A DNA stretch of 64,000 bases from Spirodela intermedia (GCA_902729315.2 LR746274.1:5701037-5765036); one strand, 5' to 3'. Numbered from the stretch's first letter, positions 1 to 11,456 are shown. A program made the numbers and translations. The notes: generated from the letters alone by a model not told the origin.

Positions 1-381
1 CCAATTAGCTCCTCAGCGTGAGTAGGAATCCGAGTAAGCCCAATATATTTATTTATAGCCCATTTATAGGCCCATTAAGGTGTGAGTCACGGTTTTCGGG
101 CAACTTCGTCTTATTCATCTTAGCTGAGACGTCCGGCCGCCGCGGCGGCGAAAGACGCGCGCCGATTGGGGAAATTCATTTCCGGGTCATGATTTGGTCC
201 TCCCGGGCACTCTGATCTGGCCAAAAGTTTCTATTTTTTTATTCAATTCAAAGCCCACGTGGGTTTAATTGTTTTCTCCCGTCCGCCATGGCGAGCGGGG
301 AATAGATGGTTGACTTCGATCCGGAAGAACACCCCCCATCGGGACGCTCTTCTGGATGATCCGCAGGCGCCCCTCCGACCG
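1..381 (+). promoter_or_regulatory. Upstream region of the NIPA gene with a G-box
   Basis: No gene is visible before the ATG at 382. Seen directly: a GGCCCA site-II-like element at 69-74 and a perfect 10-bp palindrome CCCACGTGGG at 254-263, which is a G-box of the type bound by plant bZIP and bHLH factors. No convincing TATA box was found, so the transcription start is unknown. ATGs at 259 and 288 lie upstream; they are treated as 5' leader because family similarity begins only after 382. Confidence 0.45.
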
Positions 382-2632
382 ATGGCCTTCTCTCCGAGCG
401 GCGGCGGACCGCCGGGGTCAGAGGTGGCGCATTTCTCCGACAATCTGAAGGGTTTCGTGCTGGCCGTCGCCTCAAGCCTCTTCATCGGCTCCAGCTTCAT
501 CTTCAAGAAGAAGGGCCTCAGGCGCTCGGGGTCTTGCGGCAGCGGGGCCGGTGAGTTCGCCAATCCCCAGCCCTTTCTCCATTATTGCTCATATGCTGAT
601 GTGGGTCTTGGGGGTTTCCCTGTGAAGCTGTGGGAGGCCATGGATATCTCCGGGAGCCGCTCTGGTGGCTGGGATTGGTCACAAGTAAGCATCAGGCCTT
701 TCCGGCTATGCCTCTCTTCTCTTTTGTGTGTCGCTTCGGAAAGCTGACCTCCGGTGCTTTCCAACTTTGTTGCAGTGATCGTCGGCGAGATTTCCAACTT
801 TGTTGCCTACACGTTCGCTCCTGCGGTGCTCGTCACCCCCTTGGGCGCTCTGAGCATAATAGTAAGGTAAGACGCGATTAAGAAACAAAAGAGAAAACCT
901 CCTACTGGTTCCATCCACGAGGGTTCCATTTATTGGTGGGATTGGAATGGTGCAGCTCTATTCTGGCGCATTTCTTGCTGGAGGAGAAGCTGAAGAAGAT
1001 GGGTGTCTGGGGCTGCGTTCTGTGCATCGTGGGCTCCACTGTAATTGTGCTTCATGCGCCCGAGGAGAGGACCCCCGGCTCTGTGGATGAGATTTGGAAT
1101 CTGGCCATCCAACCAGGTGCTTCTTCCTAGATTTTGCTCTGGTTTTTGAGGATTCAATCTTTTCATAGCTGCTCATCTCCTACGGATGCTGCATTTTTCT
1201 CCAGAATTTCTTCTGTATACGGCAGCAGTGGTCGCAGCGTCTCTGGTTCTCATGCTGCATTACTCCCCACTCTACGGCCAAACAAATATACTGATCGATT
1301 TGGGCATATGTTCTATGATCGGATCTCTGACTGTAAGTAGAAAGAATTATCCTCTTTTTTCTGGGATTTTTTCTTCATCCTCTGGGTCCCCGTTAGTTGA
1401 ATTTTCTTCTTTCCTTCTGCAGGTGATGAGCATAAAGGCCATAGGCATTGCCATTAAGCTCACAGTGGAGGGCACAAACCAGGCGGGCCGTTTCCAGGCA
1501 TGGGTTTTTGCCATGGTTGCAGCCACCTGCATCATAATCCAGCTCAATTATTTGAATAAGGTGGGCCTCATTTTCTATGTTTTGACAGCTTCATGGTCAA
1601 TTCAATTCATCCTTAGATCTTGGGTTCTGATCTGGATGCCCTGCGGAGCTTCATGCTCCTCAAATCGTACCAATATTAAGCTAAATTGGGCTTTGCGCTT
1701 CTGCTTGAGATGAATTAAATTTCATGTCCCCGGGAACTATGAATTTCTTCTGTGTTTAATCTTAAACTTGCGCATATGTTTGAATTTCTCGTAGGAAATA
1801 GTCTGAAGAAATCCTCAAGATCCGAAATCCCCATTAGCATTTAATGAAATTACATTTTATATGGATTCATGGGGATTAAAAATCGTATGGCCAGATGTAT
1901 GAATCGGCTATGAAAACTGTTGATTGGTCTTGCGTTCTGATAACCCAATATCTTAATAAAATGAACAAGCCAACGGAAGACTTTGCTACCTCCTCTGTCA
2001 TTTTCCCCAATACCACAGCCAGATCGATCACGCATGAGCAGCTATTCCAACCTCAGTATTGTCTAATCAGTCATCCCTTTCAAAGCCAGATTTATCCTTC
2101 CTCGTAAACAGATAAGCAACCCAATTATCCCTCTTATTCCATTTCGGGATATTTTACTTGCTAATATGATGATTTTTCCATACATTAATGTTTTTTTTTT
2201 GCCACCTCAAGCTTCAGTCCGATCTGCTGTCAATTTCAGAGCAAGGATGATATTTTTTGGGTTCGTTGCTTCTTAACAGGCACTGGATACCTTCAACACC
2301 GCGGTGGTTTCTCCCATCTACTATGTTATGTTCACTACTTTCACCATTGCTGCTAGCTCCATAATGTTTAAGGTTTATATTTTCTTATATTTTTAAATAT
2401 TTAACCGTCTTCTCCCCAAAAAAGGGAAAACCTCGCAAGGGCCTGATTTTTTGATAAATTTATTTTTCTAGGATTGGTCTGGGCAGAAGGCGAGCGATAT
2501 AGCTTCAGTGTTTTGCGGGTTCATAACTGTGCTTGCTGGGACTACCTTGCTGCATTCTACAAAGGAGCCAGACTCACTCTCTGCAGCAGGTCCCCCTCTC
2601 TCTCTCTCTCTCTCTCTCCCTCCATCTATCTA

Positions 2633-2672
<40 letters not shown>

Positions 2673-3092
2673 TAGAGAAGCTGGTTACTCTCAGAGTATC
2701 CTGGTTTCAGGCAAATATATTATTTTTTCAGAACTAATGAGAAATCCTTGTCTCAGCTAGTTCTTTCCTCTAGCTCGTGCTTGTAGGACCCCTCTCCTCC
2801 CAGTCAACCCTTCTTTTCTGGCTATGGATTTTCCTTCGAGGATCATCCATCGAGAGACCTTGATGCCTCTGTTTCATTATCCTTTTGTGGCATGTGATTT
2901 CTTGGAGCTAACCCCTTCATCTCCCACACTTCGATGTCTCCGTTTTCAGCAGCTTCAAGGGATTTGTGCTTTCCACTGTCACCGAAGCTCCTCTGGCCCA
3001 TCCAAGAAATCGGGGGACTGTCTGGGCTCAAGAACAGCGGCACAATATCGTCGGATTTGATCGCCATCCTCCGACAAGACCATTTCTCTTGA
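382..3092 (+). CDS. Probable magnesium transporter, NIPA family (nine exons)
   Basis: Exons are 382-550, 628-684, 776-866, 956-1116, 1205-1332, 1423-1560, 2280-2372, 2472-2589 and 2950-3092. All introns are GT..AG and all phases join, giving 365 residues, close to the usual length of plant NIPA proteins. Nine hydrophobic segments can be drawn, at about residues 22-41, 67-87, 91-110, 122-139, 161-178, 188-207, 228-245, 255-277 and 287-306. Family landmarks are the KKKGLRR loop (42-48), [13 protein letters not shown] (94-106), a conserved [19 protein letters not shown] stretch, and the C-terminal [12 protein letters not shown]. From family knowledge, NIPA proteins move Mg2+ across plasma or endosomal membranes. 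The start at 382 puts the first helix about 20 residues in, as in relatives. The last exon was placed by phase and by the conserved tail; other frames there are open but unlike the family. The gene looks intact and stands alone, so no function is inferred from its neighbours. Confidence 0.9.
2595..2669. repeat. Compound microsatellite (CT)n-(ATCT)n-(AT)n in NIPA intron 8
   Basis: A CT run, three ATCT units and a long AT run start about 6 bases after the intron 8 splice donor (exon 8 ends at 2589). The open frames across it are repeat artefacts. Confidence 0.9.
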
Positions 3093-3639
3093 TAGAAGGA
3101 TGAACAGTTAGATTGTACATCCATTTTTTTCGCCATTTATGTGCAGGAAATAAAAAGCATGCTTTGTAAATTAAAGAAATTAAAAAAATGTCATGGGTTT
3201 TGGCAGGAACAGAGCATGTCAATTCATTGTGTTCTACACACTGTGATGTCCTGTTCCTTGGCCATCTAATTGCTGCAAGCTGCAGAAACAATTTCGCTAA
3301 AAAAATTATTTTTAGCGAGTATTCTTTTTCAGAGAATGGAACCTATTTTTTATTTTTCGTTGCAGATTTAATGCTGTGAGCTGCAGAAGCAATCGGATGA
3401 GAAAATTGTGGGTTTTTGTCGTGGGTTTGGTGAGAAAAAAATTATTGGGACATAATAATCTGTATTGGATTGGCGGGCCCGATCGAGCACACCACTCGAG
3501 ATATAGGGATCAGATCAGGCGCCATAAGCTGCCGATCCGCCTATTAACCAGATTAATCGTCGGACAAAAATAATAATGAAAGAAAATAATAATAAAAGGT
3601 TTCCTTAATAGACACATTTTATATCATTTATGACAGCGG

Positions 3640-3657
3640 GAGAGAGAGAGAGAGAGA
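3640..3657. repeat. (GA)n microsatellite
   Basis: Short pure GA run downstream of the NIPA gene. Confidence 0.9.
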
Positions 3658-3861
3658 ATATTTGGGTTCTGCTGCCAAAAATCTAGCGCCCAGTTTTTCT
3701 CTTTGAACGCATCTTATTCTAATCGAAGGTGGGAAGAGTCAAAGCGGGTCAACTGGCCTACATCATTTCCGAAGCACCCAGGGTGGACGAGGAACAGATC
3801 CCTACGGTCGGACAGTGACAACTGACGGGGATACATGTATGCATAGATCTACCTAGCAAGC

Positions 3862-3884
3862 GAGAGAGAGAGAGAGAGAGAGAG
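3862..3884. repeat. (GA)n microsatellite
   Basis: Pure GA run of about 11 units in the spacer. Confidence 0.9.
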
Positions 3885-4700
3885 GTGTTAATAACCGCAT
3901 TAGGAGGAACACCCCTAGCCGACGAGGCCCCGACCGTCCCTTCCCTCTTTCCCAAACACGTCCGGTGGGCCTTCACTGGTCGGCCTCCTATACAGAAGGC
4001 AAGATTCCTTCTCCCAGCAGCGGGGTAATGTGAGTGGCCATTAACACGGCTGCGTTGGCCTCTCCGCCGCCGCCCATTGGCTGGCTTCCCCTCCTCTCTG
4101 GCCCTTCCGATCTCCTCCGCATATCTTTTGGAAAATGAGACAGTTTTCAGAATGAAAGCGTCCGTCTCTTTCGTACATCTTTCTGTGAAGTAGCCCCTTT
4201 TGAGAATTGCCCACAACCCTCTTCCTCTCTGGCAGCATCATTCTCCCTCCTCTGTTCTTCCGGAAAATATCGCACCTTAGAACCTTACTTAATACCCCTC
4301 TCGTCCTCAGTGCCGGCCTCGGTCCCCTGCACCGACCACTTGGGAAAATATGATATACTCTCCAAAGCTTTCGGGAATCCCCTCCTCCTCCCTTCGCTCC
4401 CGCGATTTCTTTTGTAAAATAGCATTGCATTACGAGGGAGGTTCTCAGGACGAATGTGGAAGGCAAATCATTCCAGAATTTCTGGTAGTCGTAGAATCGA
4501 CCGCCCAGGAGGAGAAACAGAGGAATAGGGAGGAACAGCCACTGCCAGAAGAGATCCACAGCATTACTAATTCGATCAAAAATGGACGCGCGGATCGACC
4601 CGTTGGGATTCCTTCCAAACCAATCAAGATTGGATTGGGATCATATTAGATCCTGCCCACTGAGAATTGGGTGCTTGAAAATCAGATGAGATCAGATGAC

Positions 4701-4701
<1 letters not shown>

Positions 4702-4743
<42 letters not shown>
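4702..4743. repeat. (GA)n microsatellite
   Basis: Pure GA run of about 21 units. It creates artificial Ser-Leu-rich frames on the minus strand. Confidence 0.95.
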
Positions 4744-4749
<6 letters not shown>

Positions 4750-5100
4750 AGCATAGATCGGCCCGTATCTCCTGTTCTCTCTTTCGGGTGGTGGAGCGTT
4801 TGTAAAATAAGGGAAGACAGAGACAGAGAGCCTGGGGTGAAGATGGCCTAAATCCAATACGTTGCCGAGGACAGAGAGCGACGACGAGGAAGATATCCGC
4901 CCTGGCCGTCGCTCTCTTTCCCACTATGAGCACGCCAACTGGAGGAAGGAGGGGGAGAGACAGAGAGAGAGGGATTCTTAACAGGAGATGGCCACGGCCC
5001 AGGCCCATTAAGGGAATATTTGACGCCGCCGCCTAACCAGTTTCCCGCTTTTTCGGGGGACACGGTGGTGCGCGCATGATTCTGCTTGAGAGACCCCCTC

Positions 5101-5110
5101 GACACGTGTC
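5101..5110 (+). promoter_or_regulatory. ABRE/G-box palindrome upstream of the ABCG25-like gene
   Basis: GACACGTGTC is a perfect 10-bp palindrome containing the ACGTG core of ABA-responsive elements, about 420 bp upstream of the putative TATA box. Known: ABF/AREB bZIP factors bind this core. Inferred: it could make the transporter gene ABA-responsive. A functional ABRE normally needs a second copy or a coupling element; weaker ACGT-containing sites occur near 5472 and 5538. Confidence 0.45.
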
Positions 5111-5523
5111 CCGTCCTCCCTTACTAGGCCCCATTCTGAAAAAGAGCGGCCCACTAATCCCCCGCCCGCCTTCGTACCAGCTTCACGCACCGAGCTTCCC
5201 ATGCTCCGCCGGAACCACGGCGTCAAAGCACTCCTCGGACAGAGAGAGATTGGCCGACAAGAGGCGCGGTTCTCATGTATCCGTTTAGTTTATCGTGCGC
5301 GAGAGGAGTAGCCTAGCGCGGGTGAGTCTGGATGAGGTAAAAAGACCCGAGTGGCTAAGCCGACCTGACTGGGCCCACATAGGGCCCCACGAGACCGTGG
5401 GCAAAGAAAGAAAGTAAAAGGGAGAAACAGGCGAGAGCAGCTGGAAACCTGAGGGCTCCCCATAGCCCGCCACGTATAGGCGTGCCCCCTTTCGACGTGG
5501 CGAGCACCGGAGGCCATGATCCC

Positions 5524-5530
5524 ATAAATA
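5524..5530 (+). promoter_or_regulatory. Putative TATA box of the ABCG25-like gene
   Basis: ATAAATA lies 84-108 bases upstream of the candidate ATGs at 5614 and 5632, a plausible distance for a short plant 5' leader. It is placed by position and composition only. Confidence 0.4.
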
Positions 5531-5631
5531 GATACCCCACGTCCCCCAGCAAGCTTAACTTGTTCTCCTACGCCGCTACAGCCGCCGCCGCCGCCACCGA
5601 TCTCGAGTTCTTCATGTGCAGGGAGGAGAGA

Positions 5632-7083
5632 ATGCCGTCGATGAGTACGGAAGGGGAGACGGTTTTTGGAGGGACGACAGACGCGTCCGCAAGTCAGGCG
5701 GCGGCTGTGGCGGCGCCGCCGCTGACGCCGGCAGCAGCCTCCTCCTCCATCACTCTCAAGGTAGACGCCGCCCAGTCCGCTGCGTTGACTTTAATGAGAG
5801 AATAGCCTCAAATTTGCCGTTTCTTTTGTGGGCAGTTCGTGGATATTGACTACCGAATCAAGGTCAACCGGAAGCAGGGAGGAAATGGACTGCTGAGCCG
5901 GTGGGTCAGCCCGCCGGCGGCGGAGGAGAGGATCATCCTCAACGGCGTCTCCGGGATGGCCTCCCCGGGGGAGATCCTCGCCGTGCTAGGCCCCTCTGGC
6001 AGTGGCAAGTCGACCCTCCTCAACGTTCTCGGCGGCCGCCTGCAGGGAAAGCACGGCGGCGCGGTGGTGGCGAACGGGCGGCGCCCCGGCAGGGCGGTGC
6101 AGCGCCGCACGGGCTTCGTGCCCCAAGACGACGTGCTGTACCCGCACCTCACGGTGCGGGAGACGCTGGTCTTCTGCGCGCTGCTGCGCCTGCCCGCGGC
6201 GCTGCCGCGCTCGGAGAAGGTGCACGCAGCGGAGGAGGTGATGGCGGAGCTGGGGCTGAGCAAATGCGAGAACACCATCGTCGGAAACAGCTTCGTGAGG
6301 GGGGTTTCAGGGGGTGAGAGGAAGAGGGTGAGCATAGGGCACGAGATGCTGATCGACCCGAGTCTGCTGATACTGGACGAGCCCACGTCGGGGCTGGACT
6401 CGACGGCGGCGCACCGGGTGGTGGCGATGCTGGCGGGCCTGGCGCAGAAGGGGAAGACGGTGGTGGCGTCGGTGCACCAGCCGTCGAGCCGGGTTTACCA
6501 GATGTTCGATAAGGTGCTATTGCTGGCGGAGGGGCGGTGCCTGTACTTTGGCCACGGGAGGGACGCCATGGACTACTTCGCCTCCGTTGGATTCTCGCCG
6601 CGGTTCCCCGTCAACCCCGCCGACTTCATGCTGGACCTCTGCAGCGGTGAGTCCCCTTCCGCTGCCCCCACGTATTCCCTAGAGAATCATAGCGAGAGAG
6701 AGAGAGAGAGAGAGAGAGGAGTCTCCGGTGGCTGGTGCTTTATTGGGTTGACGTTGGAGAGGTCGTAGAGGCGGACACCTGGCAAGGGGAGAACCGTGTT
6801 CATGAGACCACCGCCAACCGCCGCCGCCCAATTGAAGGAGGCCCTTCGTGTGCCACAGCAACGGCTATGTTATCTTCCGTGCTTGGGAAGATAATACAAC
6901 TCGGAGGCCCTAAGAATTATTATCTCTGAAGATGCCGCAAACCCAACACGTGGACTCCCCCAGGCCATTGGAGGAGCTCGCTTTAGACCACGCCTCCCCC
7001 ACGCTGCCCGCTCAAAAAGGGTTCTAACTGTTGCAAAAATAGCCACTTTAGCTGTTCCCCCACCCACCCATCTGACCCTTCTC

Positions 7084-7138
<55 letters not shown>

Positions 7139-8140
7139 GCTTCAGTAGTGGTGGATGATTCATGCTGTGAGACTGGTTTTTCAGGGATGGCGCAGGCGGA
7201 GGAGATGGACAGGTTCAGCGTGAAGCAAACCCTAATCGCGTCTCACGGGAGATTCATTGAACCGAAGGTGAAGGCGAGCGTGGAGTGTAGAACATCCGCA
7301 GAGGAGGAGACGTCGGTTGGTCCAGGAAGCAGGAGGAGGCTCCCCAGCGGGGAGGAAGACCAGCGGAACAATACCGGGTGGTTCACCCAGTTCGCCATCC
7401 TCCTTCAGAGGAGCCTCAAGGAGAGGCGCCACGAGGCCTTCAACTCCCTTCGGGTGATTCAGGTGGTGGCCGCCGCAGTGCTTTCTGGGGCGATGTGGTG
7501 GCGCTCCGACCCCCGTCATGTCCGCGACCGGCTGGGCCTCCTCTTCTTCATCACCATCTTCTGGGGTGTCTTCCCCTCCTTCAACGGCGTCTTCACCTTC
7601 CCGCAGGAGCGGGCCATCTTCCTCAAGGAACGCGCCTCCGGGATGTACACCCTCTCCTCCTATTTCATGGCGAGGATGGCCGGAGACCTCCCCATGGAGC
7701 TCGCCCTCCCCACCGTCTTCATATCCGTCACTTACTGGATGGGCAATCTCCGCGCAGAGATGGGTGCCTTCCTCCTCACCCTGGCGGCGCTTCTCGGCTA
7801 TGTCCTGGTGGCGCAGGGCCTCGGCCTGGCCCTCGGCGCCGCCGTGATGGACGCCAAGCAGGCCTCCACCATCGTCACCGTCACTATGCTGGCCTTCCTC
7901 ATCACCGGTGGCTTCTACGTTCAGAACATTCCCCCCTGCCTCTCGTGGCTCAAGTACACCTCCTTCAGCTACTACTGCTACAGAATCCTCGTCGCCATCC
8001 AGTACAGGACGAGGGAGCGCGGATACCTTCTCGGCCTCGAAGGGGAGATGCCCACCACGGTCAGTGTGGCCGTCCTGGTGGGTATGTTCCTAGGGTTTAG
8101 GCTCCTGGCTTATACTGCGCTGAGGAGGATGAAGGTGTGA
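5632..8140 (+). CDS. ABCG25: ABCG-subfamily half-transporter, ABCG25-like (probable abscisic acid exporter)
   Basis: Exons are 5632-5760, 5836-6646 and 7185-8140; phases join to 631 residues, usual for a half-size ABCG protein. The nucleotide-binding domain comes first: Walker A GPSGSGKS at about 95-102, a Q-loop near 140, signature VSGGERKRVS at 200-209, Walker B LLILDEP around 220, H-loop His near 257. Exon 3 carries the membrane domain with about six helices, including a long FFITIFWGVFPSFNGVFTFPQERAIF-type region. The ITLKFVD start, the VKQTL linker, the LKERRHE motif and the SGMYTLSSYFMA region fit ABCG25, known in Arabidopsis as a plasma-membrane ABA exporter that works as a dimer. Other subfamily members are the main alternative, so the symbol is a likeness call. 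The ATG at 5632 has A at -3; 5614 and 5641 are in-frame alternatives. All key ATPase residues are present. The upstream ABRE fits ABA feedback, but that is inference. Confidence 0.88.
6693..6719. repeat. (GA)n microsatellite in ABCG25-like intron 2
   Basis: GA run near the 5' end of the 538-bp second intron (6647-7184). Confidence 0.9.
7085..7139. repeat. (GA)n microsatellite in ABCG25-like intron 2
   Basis: GA run of about 27 units with one interruption, ending 45 bases before the splice acceptor at 7183-7184. Confidence 0.95.
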
Positions 8141-8503
8141 GGACGCAGAAGATTAGGGTTCCGACCAAGGAAGGAGACGACGTACAGATTGGGCTCTTTG
8201 GACGGCAGAGATATGGTGGTGTAACTAAAAAGGCCCAAAAACGGGCCCATTCCCCCCCTACGAAGATGCGGGATTGTGTTCTCATATCCCGAAAATATTT
8301 CCCATTTTATAAACGTCCCATTTTATTTATCTTCTGACTATTGGGCCTGGCCCATTATCGGCCTACGCAGTGATGGGCCTCAAATCTTCCCCCAAGGATC
8401 ATGGAATTATCCGTTAAGGATCCGATTGTGCATCCGGAAGGAATGGTCTTATTCATGAGATAGATATACAGCAACAATTCACGGGCTAGCTGGCCAGCTG
8501 GTC
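8141..8503. other. Shared 3' region of two convergent genes
   Basis: This 363-bp stretch separates the stop codons of the ABCG25-like gene and the minus-strand DUF688-type gene, so it must hold both 3' ends. Several GGGCC/GGCCC motifs occur between 8235 and 8385. No gene is seen in it. Confidence 0.6.
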
Positions 8504-9166
8504 TCAGCGGGCTCGCCGGCGACTGAGGAGGGCGTAAGCCGCCGCCCCCCGGCCGGAGTGGGGCACGTAGACCGTTGAATCCGCCACCGAGCAGGACGTC
8601 TTGCAGGAGGCGTACAGACCCAGGAAGCCAAACCGGTCCGCCGCCGTCCTCTGTCGCCAGCCGGCGACCTTCGACACAGCGGCGGCGGCGGGATTCCAGT
8701 ATGAACTCCGGTGCTCCGCCGCCTTCTCCGGTGGGTGGTGGCAGCGCTCGTCCTTGGAGCACTCCACCAGCGCCACCTCAAACGGGTCAACGGACGCCGG
8801 CCACCTGCCGGTCCTCTTCCGGCGCAGCGCCTCTGGGGGGTCGCCGGAGGGAGATCTGAGCGGCGGCGGCGGCGGCAGCCGCCGCTGGTGGTAGTGGTGG
8901 TGCTCCTTCGGGTGGAGTTGGCCGTGCCTGGGAACCCCCGGTTGCTCCTCCCAGGAGAAGGGGATCACGAGGTAGCTACGGAGCGGGGAGAGCGGCGCCG
9001 CTGAAGCAAGCCGTGGAGAAGCGGCGAGCTTCCCGGAGGACGGCGAGTCGCAGCAGGGCTCGAAGAGGAGCGGCCGCAGGATCTTCTCCGCCCCCGCGTC
9101 CCTGGCGGCGGCGGTGGCGCTGGTGGCGGTGGCGGCGTGCCAGCGAGAGGAAGAGCTCTTTCTCAT
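8504..9166 (-). CDS. DUF688-type plant protein of unknown function, intronless
   Basis: The frame encodes 220 residues starting MRKSSSSRWH. Its landmark is IPFSWEEQPGVPR at about 68-80; an IPFSWE-x-PG motif marks a plant-specific family (DUF688 and related proline-rich proteins) with no established biochemical role. The motif is followed by a His-rich stretch (KEHHHYHQ), a poly-Pro stretch and an Ala/Arg-rich C-terminus. No signal peptide or membrane helix is evident. The frame is open 34 codons further upstream, but the ATG at 9166 is preferred: it starts the Ser/Ala-rich N-terminus, and a TATA-like TTATAA (9222-9227) lies too close for the longer form. The coding strand is very GC-rich, so several overlapping frames (8575-8859, 8601-8894, 8711-9004, 9013-9291 on +) are open by composition. 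Confidence 0.72.
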   Translation of the reverse strand: MRKSSSSRWHAATATSATAAARDAGAEKILRPLLFEPCCDSPSSGKLAASPRLASAAPLSPLRSYLVIPFSWEEQPGVPRHGQLHPKEHHHYHQRRLPPPPPLRSPSGDPPEALRRKRTGRWPASVDPFEVALVECSKDERCHHPPEKAAEHRSSYWNPAAAAVSKVAGWRQRTAADRFGFLGLYASCKTSCSVADSTVYVPHSGRGAAAYALLSRRRAR

Positions 9167-10018
9167 GGCGTCGGTCGCGAGTGAGGGAGAGAGGGGGAAG
9201 ATGGATAGGAAGAAGGTATTGTTATAATAGAGCAGTGGGGCTTCCTTCTTCTCCCCCACCACGCCCACCGTCCACCTTAATATCTACCTGAGTCCATTAT
9301 ATCCAGGCAGTAAATAAGCTTGCCCAATTCAGCAACGTTTGACTCAGATCCAATGTCACCGTTCTACCCTCGTCTAACCCATGTAAGAACCCCAAGAAGT
9401 TATTATTTTGGGCTGTTCTGTTAGTATGGGCCATTAAAAGCTGGCGGGGTAAAATCGTCAATGCTCACCTACCATCCTATTTCTAGTTACATCAAGGCAA
9501 AATCAGACTTCCCTTTCTAAAAAAAAAGCGGCTTGTCAGAGCGCACCCATTGACAATGTCTGCGAGATGGCGATCTGATTTTTATACGTACCCCCCTCTT
9601 CTCTGCTGATAATGAGTACATAAGTAATTTAAAATTGTTCATGTTATTGTGCGAGGAGGGCATTTGCATAATTGACCACGGGCGGCTCACTGGAGAGATT
9701 CCCATGGGCCCACCAAGCGGAACCGGACGCCTGGAGATTATTGGGCCCAGCCCATTTGAAGCGCCGGCCAAATCATGTTTAATAATCATTCCGGCAGATG
9801 GTGGCCGATAAATGGAGGAACGGTACACGGCTGACAAGGCCCGAATATTGCGCCCCACCGGAGCTCTCTCACTGTCGCCTTCCTGGGGACAGTCCGCGCC
9901 TCATTAATGTTTAGCAGTGGTGGGCCTCCCCTCTGGCGTATTTGTGTCGTGTTAATGGGCCGTGCCTTCCGTCTCAATGGTGTGCCTCAAAACATAACCC
10001 AGAAGAAAAGTCGTATGT

Positions 10019-10088
<70 letters not shown>

Positions 10089-11301
10089 TCATCTGTCTCT
10101 TCCGCCGTCCCATCTTTATCCCAAGGTCTCATTTGTCCGACATGACACAAAGAGAGAGACAGAGCGAGATTAATAATGGACGAGGGTAAATTAGTCTTCT
10201 GATAGTAAAATTTGGACGTTCTTGGTTGGGCTGACTTTTCGGCCGACACACTTTGGCTTCAAGATCTCCTCGGTTGACATTTATTTAGCTCACCTGTCTT
10301 GTAACCTCTTTTGGAGGTAATCTTTGGTCAATGCAGCTAGCAACACACTAGACCATGATTTCCTCATCTTCTTCTTCTTTTCCTTCTTCTAAGCTTTCTG
10401 TACACTATAGCTTAATGATTTGACCAAACAAAAATATCGATAGAGACTTTGCTGCTGCAGAATCCAATATCAGGTGGAATAGTTTTGAAAAAATTATTTC
10501 GTTGACTACAAAGGCTGTCCTAATGATGCCCTTTTATTACATGGGTGATACATGTGTTGACTCTATATCAGAGCACATAACTCAACACTTTGATGTTTTT
10601 CATGAAGTCTTCTCTTGTTTTATTCACTATGTATAGACCAACGTATTGCTATTTATGGTAATTTCTGCAAAGGTAAAGCAATAGTGTGAGCTGGTAGCAT
10701 ATTGACTATGGTAGGATATCGATTCCTTGGTTATGTCACAAGGTGAAACTATACCATCGTCTTGGTTGGAAAGATTTTATTTGTTGCATTTTGAAGAAGT
10801 CTCTTTATAATCTAACTTCCAAAAGAAGTTGACTGGTTTTGCTGGGTTTTGTTTAATGCAATTCATAAAACCATTGTAACACAAAGTCTAAGAGTTTTCA
10901 CTAGAAAATGACTTTGCTTTCACAAGTTGGCTTGAATTGGATCACTTTGTTGTGTGCAATCTCATGGTGATGGCCCTACAATCAAGGTTGGTTGATAGTT
11001 AATAATTCTTGGAGTAATGGTACCATATGATGCTAATTGTTTGACTTTTATGAATGCTGAAGACATGGCCTCAGCTTGAATCCTCTAGTACTAGTGCACA
11101 AGTAGTTGTAATCATCATGTGACATGCCTCGTTACTAGAGAAAGGGTACTCCCAAGATCAACTTTTCCAAAATTAACTCACTTTGAAATGTATTGAAAAC
11201 AAAAGAATATCTTTGAAAAATCTTTTAGCCTATGGAGTGCTTCATCTACGAAAAATTTACTTATTTTGAAGTAGATATTTTTTTAAATCATTAAAAATTT
11301 C
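9167..11301. other. Intergenic DNA, upstream of the DUF688-type gene then unclassified
   Basis: The first few hundred bases must include the DUF688-type promoter; GGGCCC-type motifs occur at about 9417, 9431, 9707 and 9743. A long CT microsatellite lies at 10020-10086. From about 10438 a short stretch reads like decayed coding sequence (see findings). No gene was recognised. Confidence 0.5.
10020..10086. repeat. (CT)n microsatellite
   Basis: About 33 CT units with one CTGT interruption near 10074. Confidence 0.95.
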
Positions 11302-11444
11302 TATTGACATGAGAAAAAAAAACCCTAGAATCCATACAACTTCAAGGTAGAATATATGACTCCTATATAGGAGAGAAGAGAGATGAGAGAGAGAGATAGA
11401 TAGTGGGCCCTATTGGGCCGGGAGTCTGATACTACTATCGAACA
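11302..11444 (-). repeat. 3' LTR of the small copia element
   Basis: Matches 14931-15091 along most of its length, with a deletion in the GA-rich core. It marks one end of the element. Confidence 0.8.
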
Positions 11445-11456
11445 CTCTCCCTTAAG
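11445..11456 (-). other. Polypurine tract of the small copia element
   Basis: On the minus strand, AACTTAAGGGAGAG abuts the 3' LTR. Position and composition fit the plus-strand primer of copia elements. Confidence 0.65.

Larger units (their letters stand above)
3093..5522. other. Spacer between the NIPA and ABCG genes, no gene recognised
   Basis: It holds three GA microsatellites (3640-3657, 3862-3884, 4702-4743) and the ABCG upstream region. Between about 4080 and 4430 there are several loosely similar stretches: CCTCCTC-rich DNA followed by a TTTTGGAAAAT-like motif. They may be a degenerate duplication but could not be aligned cleanly. Open frames of up to 172 codons here have no recognisable domain and overlap on both strands. 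Confidence 0.6.

Noticed and set aside
259-747. Longer NIPA start at 259 and read-through of exon 1 into intron 1
   Set aside because: The extra N-terminus is unlike the family, and the frame beyond 550 ignores a clear GT donor and the conserved exon 2.
4041-4559. 172-codon minus-strand frame between the NIPA and ABCG genes
   Set aside because: No domain, overlapping frames on both strands, and no coding bias compared with neighbouring exons.
4682-5008. Ser/Leu-rich and Arg/Glu-rich frames over GA/CT tracts (also 6679-6861, 6870-7163, 9907-10249, 62220-62696)
   Set aside because: Produced by dinucleotide or short-unit repeats, not by coding sequence.
8575-9291. Plus-strand frames opposite the DUF688-type gene
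   Set aside because: They are GC-driven shadows rich in Arg/Pro/Ser. Only the minus-strand frame carries the IPFSWEEQPG motif.
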